A model generated the notes under the pieces. It saw only the letters and a list, made by a program, of their open reading frames with translations, had not been told where the DNA came from and ran no database searches. The position numbers and the translations under genes were made by a program. From Campylobacteraceae bacterium UBA1877 (GTDB lineage: Bacteria; Campylobacterota; Campylobacteria; Campylobacterales; Campylobacteraceae), in assembly GCA_002352945.1 (NCBI GenBank), contig DDHL01000006.1, positions 1 to 7,025 on the forward strand: DNA of 7,025 nucleotides, in the 5' to 3' direction. This document shows, piece by piece, positions 1 to 4,580 of this stretch. Position 1 is the stretch's first letter. Each line of letters starts with the position of its first letter.

Positions 1-1
1 A

Positions 2-397
2 GATTTTTATCAAAAAAGTTATACTATTAGAGACAAAAACAATAAAATAGCAGAAACACAAAAATACCTCTTAGATGATGAGCTATTGAAACATTTTTCT
101 TATTTAGATAAAAAAGAGAAAGGGCTTGTCTTTCCCTCTCCTATAACAAATCGAAAAATGTCTGATTTTCCTCGCTCCGTTTGGAAGAAAATAAAAAAGA
201 AACTCAATTTAGAAATGCGATTGCATGATTTTAGACACTTACTAGGATTTACGCTAATTAATAATAATATTCCACTTGAAATTATCTCTAAAACACTAGG
301 GCACAAAAGCATAAAAACAACACAACGTTATAGCAATATGAAAGAAGAAATGGCAAAAATTGGCAGTGACGCTTTCTTAAAGCTTCTAAAAAAATAG
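2..397 (+). CDS. Tyrosine recombinase / integrase, C-terminal part (5' end outside window)
   Basis: This is the catalytic C-terminal part of a phage-type tyrosine recombinase, which cuts and rejoins DNA at attachment sites through a 3'-phosphotyrosine intermediate. The frame is open from base 2 with no stop, so the gene begins left of the window; the TTG at 86 is internal. Four of the catalytic residues are visible in the 131-codon fragment: the HxxR box in LHDFRH (His at 224-226, Arg at 233-235), the second His in TLGHKS (302-304) and the nucleophilic Tyr in TTQRYSNM (329-331). The first catalytic Arg must lie upstream. HDFRH is followed by LLGF rather than the more usual T-F-A, a small departure. 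The gene ends in TAG, and its last codons overlap the -35 box of the next operon. It marks an integrating element; which site it uses cannot be seen. Family assignment is firm, substrate unknown. Confidence 0.93.
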   Translation, partial: DFYQKSYTIRDKNNKIAETQKYLLDDELLKHFSYLDKKEKGLVFPSPITNRKMSDFPRSVWKKIKKKLNLEMRLHDFRHLLGFTLINNNIPLEIISKTLGHKSIKTTQRYSNMKEEMAKIGSDAFLKLLKK

Positions 398-423
398 ACA
401 ATTAAATTATTTTATGTTATCAT
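395..423 (+). promoter_or_regulatory. Predicted sigma70-type promoter of the tumE-tumA operon
   Basis: TAGACA (395-400, five of six bases of TTGACA) and TATCAT (418-423, five of six of TATAAT) are separated by exactly 17 bp. The -35 box overlaps the integrase stop codon. Transcription would start near 430, upstream of the ribosome binding site at 436-442. This is a consensus match by eye, not mapped. Confidence 0.55.
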
Positions 424-434
424 TGGATGATAAC
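416..434. promoter_or_regulatory. 19-bp inverted repeat, probable TA autoregulatory operator
   Basis: GTTATCAT-TGG-ATGATAAC is a perfect 8-bp inverted repeat with a 3-bp spacer. It covers the predicted -10 box (418-423) and ends one base before the AAAGGAG ribosome binding site. A dimeric winged-helix protein is encoded by the second gene of this operon, and toxin-antitoxin operons are usually repressed by their antitoxin, so this is the natural operator. The binding itself is inferred. Confidence 0.6.
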
Positions 435-446
435 CAAAGGAGCCGT

Positions 447-782
447 ATGAGTGGCTTAGAAACTCTTCTCAATTTAGATGGAGAAATTTTTCCAATGGAT
501 AATGGTTATTGGGTTAAATTTGAAGCAAAGAGAGTTGGTGTATCTAGTGCAATTCCTCACGGAATAAAATATTCGCTAACATTGCATGACAAGACGAATC
601 AACGCATTTTAGGTTTTGACAATGCACATAGCTACAAACCAAGAAATGCAAAGTACGGCGCTAAAAAAGAGACGTGGGATCATGTCCATAAACGCATGGA
701 TACATTTCCTTATGAGTTTGATTCAGCTGATCAACTTATGGAAGATTTTTGGCAAGCAGCTGAGTCCCTCATGGATCAATAA
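447..782 (+). CDS. tumE: TumE family toxin (DUF6516), type II toxin-antitoxin system
   Basis: This 111-residue protein matches what I recall of the TumE/DUF6516 family along its length: SGLETLLNLDGEIFPM, GYWVKFEAKRV, PHGIKYSLTLHD, ILGFDNAH, and a C-terminal YEFDSADQLMEDFWQ stretch. TumE is the toxin of a two-gene stability module; its molecular target is not known to me. I chose ATG 447 because AAAGGAG (436-442) sits 4 bases upstream and the protein then begins MSGLETLL, as relatives do. An in-frame ATG at 414 would add 11 residues, but it lies inside the predicted promoter and has no ribosome binding site. The toxin precedes the antitoxin, the reverse of the commonest order; 16 bp separate it from tumA. 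The gene is intact, with the usual length. The family call is strong; the toxic activity is from family knowledge. Confidence 0.85.
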   Translation: MSGLETLLNLDGEIFPMDNGYWVKFEAKRVGVSSAIPHGIKYSLTLHDKTNQRILGFDNAHSYKPRNAKYGAKKETWDHVHKRMDTFPYEFDSADQLMEDFWQAAESLMDQ

Positions 783-798
783 ACTATAGGAGTAGACA

Positions 799-1170
799 AT
801 GAAAATGAAAACCTTACGTGTTGGTATTATGTCTAAAGCAGAATATAAAAAACGCACTATTGCCATCGCTAAAGGTGAGTATACGCCTAAAAAAAATGAA
901 CCAAAGGTTTGGTTTGAGTCTTTAAACAGCATGGGGCAGATACTCGGTTCTAAAAATCAAGAACTTTTAAGACTTATCATAGAAAATAAACCAAAGTCAT
1001 TAACTGAACTTGAAAAAATTAGTGGTCGCAAAAAATCAAATCTTTCAAGAACACTTAAAACCTTAGAAAGGTATGGTATCGTTGAATTTAAGAGGGAAGG
1101 TAAAAATATCGCGCCAAAAGTATTGGCAACTGACTTTCATGTAGAGTTTGGCATTAAAAGCGTTGCGTAG
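799..1170 (+). CDS. tumA: TumA-type antitoxin, MarR-like winged-helix DNA-binding protein
   Basis: A 123-residue partner of TumE, in the family some databases call HVO_A0114-type putative DNA-binding proteins. The N-terminal third (GIMSKAEYKKRTIAIAKGEY, then PKVWFESLNSM) is the conserved segment seen in TumA relatives. Residues about 54-115 form a winged helix: ELLRLII, LTELEKISGRKKSNLSRTLK as helix-turn-helix, and YGIVEFKREGKNIAPKV as the wing. The likely role is to neutralise TumE and repress the operon at the 416-434 inverted repeat. ATG 799 has TAGGAG (787-792) 6 bp upstream. An in-frame ATG at 805 is where some relatives would start, but its spacing is poorer. It is the last gene of the operon. 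The next gene is convergent, and the hairpin at 1209-1235 lies in between. Confidence 0.82.
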   Translation: MKMKTLRVGIMSKAEYKKRTIAIAKGEYTPKKNEPKVWFESLNSMGQILGSKNQELLRLIIENKPKSLTELEKISGRKKSNLSRTLKTLERYGIVEFKREGKNIAPKVLATDFHVEFGIKSVA

Positions 1171-1200
1171 AAAACCGTCAATACAATGCCGTAGCAATAT

Positions 1201-1235
1201 AAAAAATTTGTTAGAGCAGTTTTATTGCTCTAACA
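1201..1235 (-). terminator. Rho-independent terminator for the leftward gene
   Basis: TGTTAGAGCA (1209-1218) pairs perfectly with TGCTCTAACA (1226-1235): a 10-bp stem with a 7-nt loop. On the minus strand the stem is followed by AATTTTTT (1208 down to 1201), the expected U-run. On the plus strand no T-run follows (CTATGCAAG), so it chiefly serves the gene at 1361-2212. The hairpin may also slow transcripts from tumA. The rest of 1171-1360 is AT-rich with no gene that I can support. Confidence 0.75.
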
Positions 1236-1360
1236 CTATGCAAGTGCTTTCTCTTATATTTTATCATAATAAATTACAAATATTTGCAAAATTTTATTTT
1301 TTCGCGTTCATCCAATAAATGCTATTTTTCTATTTTATTTATCACTATATAAACTTTCTA

Positions 1361-2212
1361 TTATTTTTTTGATTTCTTGCCAAGCCCTCTATCTAGAACT
1401 TCTTGGAGTTCTTCAGGTTCCAATTCTAAGTTTGACGGCAATTCTTCTTCGCCCATATACAACTCATCGTCCAAAGCTTTTTCCAATTCGGTCTTTATTG
1501 GCTCAGTACTCATATCAAACGGTGAAAGAAAGACATCATATTTAGGCAAAAGCTCATATTGTTCATTAACAATAGCATTTTTTACACTTGTTAATATTTG
1601 CTCATATTTTTTCAATATTCTATTCATATTTGTGTATACACCAAAAAAATCAGGTGCTGGAGGAACCAAGCATTTTTCAACTTTATTTTCTTTATTTGGT
1701 TGGCCAAAGACTTTGTCATACATATTCTTTTTTGTGGCAATGAGTAAAATTTCAACATAAAGAACTAACCAACCGTGACCCCCCTCATTCACGCTGTTCT
1801 TAAAAATATCCCAATTGGTTTTTTTGTTCTCAAACACATAAAGAAGTAATTCTTTGCTTGGCTTATTATTAAAGTATGAAACCACATCAAAATCATCCAA
1901 ATTAGATTCTTTATACTCCTGTAAAATAATTTTTTCAATATTTTTATTAGATGCGCCTTTGTCGATGGCAGCAAATAAAGCCTTGGCGCCTTTATTAAAA
2001 ACAATATATCTTGCAAACTCTTCATATAGTCCAACAAAATATTTATCCGCAAACTCTATCTTGTATGGCTTTTCTCCAGTCTCTAAAAAATTCTCTAATT
2101 CGTTTTTTGTAAATGAGACTTCTAGTAATTTTATGATCGGTCTGTTTTGCTGCTTCCAGCTAAAAATAGTTCGCTCCGTATTCCCCACTAGCCTAGAAAT
2201 AGTTTTATACAT
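1361..2212 (-). CDS. Unrecognised 283-residue protein with N-terminal helix-turn-helix
   Basis: I do not recognise a named family. The first about 45 residues look like a small DNA-binding unit: YKTISRLVGNTERTIFSWKQ reads as helix-turn-helix with a recognition helix around residues 12-22, followed by RPIIKLLEVSFTKNELENFLETG. The start resembles hypothetical proteins I associate with Campylobacterota. The middle, about residues 50-235, is mixed, contains NEGGHGWLVLYVEILL and a proline-rich VPPAPDFFG, and has no catalytic motif I can name. The C-terminus is strongly acidic (about 241-275) and ends in a basic GKKSKK tail. ATG 2212 is preceded on its strand by GGGAG (plus 2224-2228) at 11 nt, downstream of a near-consensus promoter. 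It is transcribed divergently from the 2404 operon and has its own terminator. The layout suggests a repressor of the element, which is inference only. Confidence 0.85.
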   Translation of the reverse strand: MYKTISRLVGNTERTIFSWKQQNRPIIKLLEVSFTKNELENFLETGEKPYKIEFADKYFVGLYEEFARYIVFNKGAKALFAAIDKGASNKNIEKIILQEYKESNLDDFDVVSYFNNKPSKELLLYVFENKKTNWDIFKNSVNEGGHGWLVLYVEILLIATKKNMYDKVFGQPNKENKVEKCLVPPAPDFFGVYTNMNRILKKYEQILTSVKNAIVNEQYELLPKYDVFLSPFDMSTEPIKTELEKALDDELYMGEEELPSNLELEPEELQEVLDRGLGKKSKK

Positions 2213-2229
2213 TTTAAAAAATTCTCCCT

Positions 2230-2247
2230 AATTAGAATATTCTAATT
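2230..2247. promoter_or_regulatory. 18-bp perfect palindrome at the start of the leftward gene's transcript
   Basis: AATTAGAATATTCTAATT reads identically on both strands over 18 bp. Its centre (2238/2239) falls about 7 bases downstream of the predicted -10 box of the leftward promoter, at the expected transcription start. Its right arm overlaps the -10 box itself. That is a classic position for a repressor operator. The helix-turn-helix protein at 1361-2212 is the obvious candidate binder, though the binder is inferred. Confidence 0.6.
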
Positions 2248-2273
2248 GTATCATAATATAGAAATAGTTTCAA
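2245..2273 (-). promoter_or_regulatory. Predicted promoter of the leftward 283-residue gene
   Basis: Read on the minus strand, TTGAAA (plus 2268-2273; five of six of TTGACA) and TACAAT (plus 2245-2250; five of six of TATAAT) are 17 bp apart. The start would be near 2238, followed by GGGAG and then the ATG at 2212. The -35 box overlaps the first 41-bp-phased motif (2261-2271) and the -10 box overlaps the palindrome at 2230-2247, so the promoter looks doubly controlled. Confidence 0.6.
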
Positions 2274-2353
2274 AAATCAATTGCTAAAATTTTGTTTATT
2301 TGAAATAATTTCTAATATTTAAGATTAATTAAAAGTAATTATGATATAGTTTC
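2261..2353. repeat. Three 11-bp quasi-palindromic motifs at exact 41-bp intervals
   Basis: GAAATAGTTTC (2261-2271), GAAATAATTTC (2302-2312, a perfect palindrome about its central base) and GATATAGTTTC (2343-2353) begin exactly 41 bp apart, close to four helical turns, so all three would face the same side of the DNA. The first covers the -35 box of the leftward promoter. The third overlaps TATGAT (2340-2345), a possible -10 box for the rightward operon. A tenth-match copy, GAAATAGTTTT, occurs at 2196-2206 inside the leftward gene but out of phase. These look like cooperative repressor sites or plasmid-type iterons. AT-rich sequence raises the chance of accidental matches. Confidence 0.5.
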
Positions 2354-2403
2354 AGTAATAGTCGTTATTTTTAATCAATAAATGAAAATAAAGGAGAAAG
2401 AGA

Positions 2404-2601
2404 ATGAAGAAGTATTATACAGGGGAAGAAATCGAAAATGGAAAAATGGAAGGCATTGACGCTGGAATTTTTACTCAGCAGCTATTGCAAAATCTAAGGA
2501 GTAAAAGAAGGATCGCGTGGACAAAAATAGGTGGCAAGTGCTACTACACCCGCGAAGACATCCAAAAATATATTGATAGAAACAAGGTAAAAGTTAGTTA
2601 A
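2404..2601 (+). CDS. Small excisionase/AlpA-like helix-turn-helix protein
   Basis: A 65-residue protein whose second half, RIAWTKIGGKCYYTREDIQKYI (about residues 36-57, here spanning helix end, wing and last helix), matches the wing and final helix of MerR-type excisionase/HTH_17 domains: W-x-K-I-G-G-K-x-Y-Y-T-R-E-D-I. The first half (EEIENGKM...TQQLLQNL) would supply the leading helices but matches the standard pattern poorly. Such proteins bend attachment-site DNA for excision or act as small regulators. AAGGAG (2391-2396) lies 7 bp before ATG 2404. It is the first gene of the rightward operon, and its TAA overlaps the ribosome binding site of the next gene. An excisionase role would suit the integrase at the left edge, but a transcriptional role is equally possible. 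Confidence 0.75.
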   Translation: MKKYYTGEEIENGKMEGIDAGIFTQQLLQNLRSKRRIAWTKIGGKCYYTREDIQKYIDRNKVKVS

Positions 2602-2947
2602 GGAGAAACAGATGGCAGAACGAAGAATGTTTTCAAAGTAGATTGTTAGTAGCGATAAGTTTCTGGATATGCCCCTATCCGCCCAATCGCTTTATTTTCA
2701 ACTCGGCGTGCAGGCGGATGACGATGGCTTTGTTGGCAACCCAAAAAAAATCCAACGAATGCTTGGTGCTAGTGATGACGATGCAAAGCTTTTAGTGGCA
2801 AAAAATTTTTTGATTCCATTTCACAGTGGAGTAATTGTAATCACACACTGGAGGCTCCACAATTACATACAAAAGGATAGATACAAGCCAACAATCTGGC
2901 AAGAAGAAGCACGTCAAATAAGGGTCACAAAGACAAAAGAATATAGC

Positions 2948-2989
2948 TTGGATACAAAATGTATCCAAAATGTATCCAACTTGGATACA
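2948..2989. repeat. Four copies of a 9-bp word in two inverted pairs
   Basis: TTGGATACA (2948-2956), TGTATCCAA (2960-2968), TGTATCCAA (2971-2979) and TTGGATACA (2981-2989) are the same word, forward-reverse-reverse-forward. The pairs form hairpins with loops of 3 and 1 bases, or could pair across. They lie inside the remnant replication gene, encoding the LDTKCIQNVSNLDT segment. Replisome-organiser genes of some phages contain the replication origin as internal iterons, so this may be an origin; equally it may only reflect duplicated coding sequence. Confidence 0.6.
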
Positions 2990-2992
2990 CAG

Positions 2993-3024
2993 GTTAGGTT
3001 AGGTAAGAGTTAGGTTAGGTAAGG
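2993..3024 (+). repeat. 16-bp tandem repeat causing a frameshift
   Basis: GTTAGGTTAGGTAAG occurs at 2993-3007 and again at 3009-3023, a 16-bp period with A at 3008 between the copies. Each copy encodes VRLGK, a unit often repeated at the C-terminus of this replication protein family. A period of 15 would keep the frame; 16 does not. Either a 16-bp duplication or a one-base insertion at 3008 truncates the protein. Confidence 0.75.
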
Positions 3025-3062
3025 CTAGAAGAAATAGACTTTTAAAAGAAAGAAAGTGAGAT

Positions 3063-3386
3063 ATGAATATGAAATTAGAAGAGTTCAAAAAGAAGAACAA
3101 GCCCAAACGAATGTCTAAGCTTCTTCCTTTTAAAAGTGAGATTCTTGACCTACATGTGAGTAATTATAGCTTAGCTGCAATTCAAATGTTTTTGGAGGGA
3201 AATGGCGTTAATACAACACAGCCCAATCTTCTCAAATTCATAAGAAAACACTTAAAAGACAATGTTATCAAAAAAAATGAAATGGAGAAAAAAGATGAAG
3301 AAAATCAAAAAACACAGGAAAGCTGGGAACCACAGCTTAAAATTGAAGGCAATCCAATTATGAATGCATTACATAAAAACAAATAA
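3063..3386 (+). CDS. Small basic protein, TraK-like oriT accessory candidate
   Basis: A 107-residue, lysine-rich protein. Residues about 20-65 (LPFKSEILDL, YSLAAIQMFLEGNGV, QPNLLKFIRKHLK) read as a compact helical DNA-binding domain. The pattern resembles TraK of IncP plasmids, which wraps and bends the transfer origin: a short basic N-terminus with KPK, a K-S-E/D-I helix, a GY/NYS...I...L...G turn and a final basic helix. A charged linker (about 66-90) and a short tail, GNPIMNALHKNK, follow, as in TraK. Order also agrees: next come a TraL-like ATPase and a TraM-like membrane protein. ATG 3063 has only a weak upstream AGTGAG (3055-3060); ATG 3069 in the same frame is an alternative. It may depend on translation from the damaged gene before it. 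The TraK identity rests on pattern and context, moderate at best. Confidence 0.6.
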   Translation: MNMKLEEFKKKNKPKRMSKLLPFKSEILDLHVSNYSLAAIQMFLEGNGVNTTQPNLLKFIRKHLKDNVIKKNEMEKKDEENQKTQESWEPQLKIEGNPIMNALHKNK

Positions 3387-3397
3387 GGAGAACTCAG

Positions 3398-4132
3398 ATG
3401 ATTAACGTGATCGTAAATGGCAAAGGTGGAGTTGGCAAAACGGTGAATGCAAATCATGTATTGCCATTTTTGACCTCTTCATCAATCGTAGTTGAAATTG
3501 ATAATAACAATTTCAGTTCAATATATTCCAATTCGCAACAGATAGATGGGAAAACCGTCACCACCAAGCAAAATGATTTGGAAAAAGCTATCGATGATGC
3601 TGATTTTGATGGGTACAAAAAAAACATAATTATCGATGCTGGAGGTGGAGAAGATACCAAAAAAGTTATCAAAGCTATTCAAGCAGTCGGGCTAAAAGTC
3701 GTGTACTGGCTTCCCTTGATGCCTGATTTTGAAACCATTGGGGTTTTGAGAAGCACAAGAGAGCTAATTGGTAACGACAAATGTAATTTGATTTTGTCAA
3801 ATTTTCGCGACCTCAAAGAAGATTTTTGGTTCATCTTTGGATCCGAGGAATACGGAATTGAACCAAATATTGGCATTTTAGAGCACTTTGATAACAGCTA
3901 TCAAGTACCGAATACTAATTTGTTTGGGATAGCAAAAGCCTACAAGACTACCATATGGGATTTAGCGCTAATCCACACTGGATACAATCTTGAGGTGATC
4001 AAAAAAGAGTGGCGAGAACAGGGGCGAGAAGCGTACCATAAAAATATGCAAATGCATCGTCTAAGCGTGGCGTGTGACAGGCTCTTGAGGCAAATAGAAG
4101 AGTCAAAAAATCAAATTGAGGTGTGTCTATGA
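3398..4132 (+). CDS. ParA/MinD-family P-loop ATPase, TraL/StbB-like
   Basis: A 244-residue ATPase with the deviant Walker A motif GKGGVGKT at residues 8-15 (signature Lys9 and catalytic Lys14), an EIDNNN segment at 33-38 in the switch I position, and IIIDAGGG (77-84) as the second nucleotide motif with Asp80. Members move or position DNA and protein cargo by ATP-driven dimerisation. Length and gene order (TraK-like before, one-pass membrane protein after, transfer origin next) resemble TraL of IncP plasmids and StbB of R388 rather than a partition ParA. No ParB gene follows. AAGGAG (3385-3390) lies 7 bp before ATG 3398 and overlaps the preceding stop. The end overlaps the next gene by 4 bp (ATGA), implying translational coupling. 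ATPase family certain; TraL-type role inferred. Confidence 0.85.
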   Translation: MINVIVNGKGGVGKTVNANHVLPFLTSSSIVVEIDNNNFSSIYSNSQQIDGKTVTTKQNDLEKAIDDADFDGYKKNIIIDAGGGEDTKKVIKAIQAVGLKVVYWLPLMPDFETIGVLRSTRELIGNDKCNLILSNFRDLKEDFWFIFGSEEYGIEPNIGILEHFDNSYQVPNTNLFGIAKAYKTTIWDLALIHTGYNLEVIKKEWREQGREAYHKNMQMHRLSVACDRLLRQIEESKNQIEVCL

Positions 4133-4482
4133 GCGAAATTAAAACCATTCAAAAGATCGTAGACGATTTGAATTATGCGGTTGAAAAGCTTGAAGATTTT
4201 GAGGGGCTCTATGAGCTCCCTGAAGTACTAGATGAGATTAAAAATCAATCAAAAAAAATTCAAAAGCAAAAGCTATTTAGCGGACTTTTGGTTATTGCAT
4301 TTACTTTAATTTTATCTGCTTTTACTGGGTATTTTGCAGCTTTTAGGTATACGGCCAACAACCTAGCAAAGCTCGACCTAGGACTATTGGTAGTGGCAAG
4401 TGATAATCAAAAACAAATTTATATTCCAAAGACTTGGCATGGCAAGGAATTAAAAGATAGCTATTTGTTCACAAAGAAGTAA
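4129..4482 (+). CDS. One-pass membrane protein in the TraM position
   Basis: A 117-residue protein with three parts: a charged, probably coiled-coil N-terminus (residues about 4-47), one transmembrane helix (about 49-72, LFSGLLVIAFTLILSAFTGY then FAAF), and a short C-terminus of about 45 residues. By the positive-inside rule the lysine-rich N-terminal side (KKIQKQK) should be cytoplasmic. No signal peptide cleavage site was seen. I chose ATG 4129 because it makes the ATGA overlap with the preceding stop and has GAGG (4118-4121) 7 bp upstream; GTG 4123 in frame is possible. TraM of IncP plasmids, as I recall it, has a similar design of helical region plus membrane segment. The protein could anchor the ATPase before it or the relaxosome to the membrane. 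Function is inferred from position. Confidence 0.7.
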   Translation: MSEIKTIQKIVDDLNYAVEKLEDFEGLYELPEVLDEIKNQSKKIQKQKLFSGLLVIAFTLILSAFTGYFAAFRYTANNLAKLDLGLLVVASDNQKQIYIPKTWHGKELKDSYLFTKK

Positions 4483-4510
4483 AAGAGGAATAAAAAAGGT
4501 TTTTTACCAG

Positions 4511-4547
4511 TTTTAAATGAGTTTAACCTCTTTTAACTCATTTAAAA
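4511..4547. repeat. 13-bp perfect inverted repeat
   Basis: TTTTAAATGAGTT (4511-4523) and AACTCATTTAAAA (4535-4547) are exact reverse complements separated by 11 bp (TAACCTCTTTT). It is too AT-rich and lacks a following T-run to be a convincing terminator. In the oriT context it may be an accessory-protein binding site. Confidence 0.7.
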
Positions 4548-4572
4548 TGAAAATTAACCGAATATTAACTCA
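4523..4572 (+). repeat. Four helically phased TTAAC motifs
   Basis: TTAACC (4523-4528), TTAACTCA (4533-4540), TTAACC (4554-4559) and TTAACTCA (4565-4572) start 10, 21 and 11 bp apart, close to one, two and one turns of the helix. They form two copies of a C-type then TCA-type pair, 31-32 bp apart. Same-face spacing suggests a wrapping DNA-binding protein such as the TraK-like product. Confidence 0.5.
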
Positions 4573-4580
4573 GGCTACAC

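Larger units (their letters stand above)
2612..3059 (+). pseudogene. Phage-type replication (replisome-organiser-like) protein, broken by nonsense and frameshift
   Basis: The intact reading would begin MAERRMFSK at ATG 2612, with AAGGAG (2600-2605) 6 bp upstream. Codon 10 is TAG (2639-2641), where relatives I recall carry Lys (MFSKKI). The frame resumes as IVSSDKFLDMPLSAQSLYFQ, then QADDDGFVGNPKKIQRMLGA, the LLVAKNFLIPF segment, VIVITHWRLHNYIQKDRY and LDTKCIQNVS, the N-terminal domain of phage replisome organisers common in Firmicutes phages. Near the end a second lesion occurs: after VRLGK a 16-bp repeat shifts the frame to an early TAG (3011-3013). Without the extra base the frame would run VRLGKARRNRLLKERK to TGA 3057-3059, 3 bp before the next gene. 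ATG 2669 could in principle restart a 114-residue fragment, but it has no ribosome binding site. A sequencing error could explain one lesion, less easily both. TAG ends other genes here, so recoding is unlikely. Confidence 0.78.

Noticed and set aside
86..88. TTG 86 as the integrase start
   Set aside because: The frame is open to base 2 with recombinase-like sequence before it, so this is an internal codon of a gene cut by the window edge.
414..446. ATG 414 as the start of the TumE toxin
   Set aside because: It lies in the predicted promoter/operator and lacks a ribosome binding site; ATG 447 has AAAGGAG and gives the family-typical N-terminus.
1277..1286. CAAATATTTG palindrome between the convergent genes
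   Set aside because: Ten bases of AT-rich symmetry with no promoter or second copy nearby; expected by chance in this composition.
1377..2231. Plus-strand open frames at 1377-1760 and 1854-2231
   Set aside because: They are antisense shadows of the leftward 283-residue gene; they lack ribosome binding sites and recognisable domains and are rich in Ser and Phe, as antisense frames of Lys/Glu-rich genes are.
2382..2403. ATG 2382 as an upstream small gene
   Set aside because: It opens a short frame unlike any protein and out of frame with the 2404 gene, and it contains that gene's ribosome binding site.
2639..2641. TAG read as an amino acid (recoding or altered code)
   Set aside because: The integrase and TumA genes end at TAG in sensible places, and the same gene carries a second, unrelated frameshift lesion.
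2993..3023. TTAGG-type telomere-like repeat
   Set aside because: Only two short units, explained by repeated VRLGK codons in a replication protein; no hint of a linear end.
3398..4132. Plasmid partition ParA with a ParB partner and parS
   Set aside because: No ParB-like gene follows and no centromere-like array adjoins it; the membrane protein and relaxase neighbours favour a TraL/StbB-type role. Not fully excluded.
4494..4510. A6-GG-T6 tract as a rho-independent terminator of the 2404-4482 operon
   Set aside because: The pairing is only A-T with a tiny loop, too weak for a terminator stem; it may instead contribute curvature.
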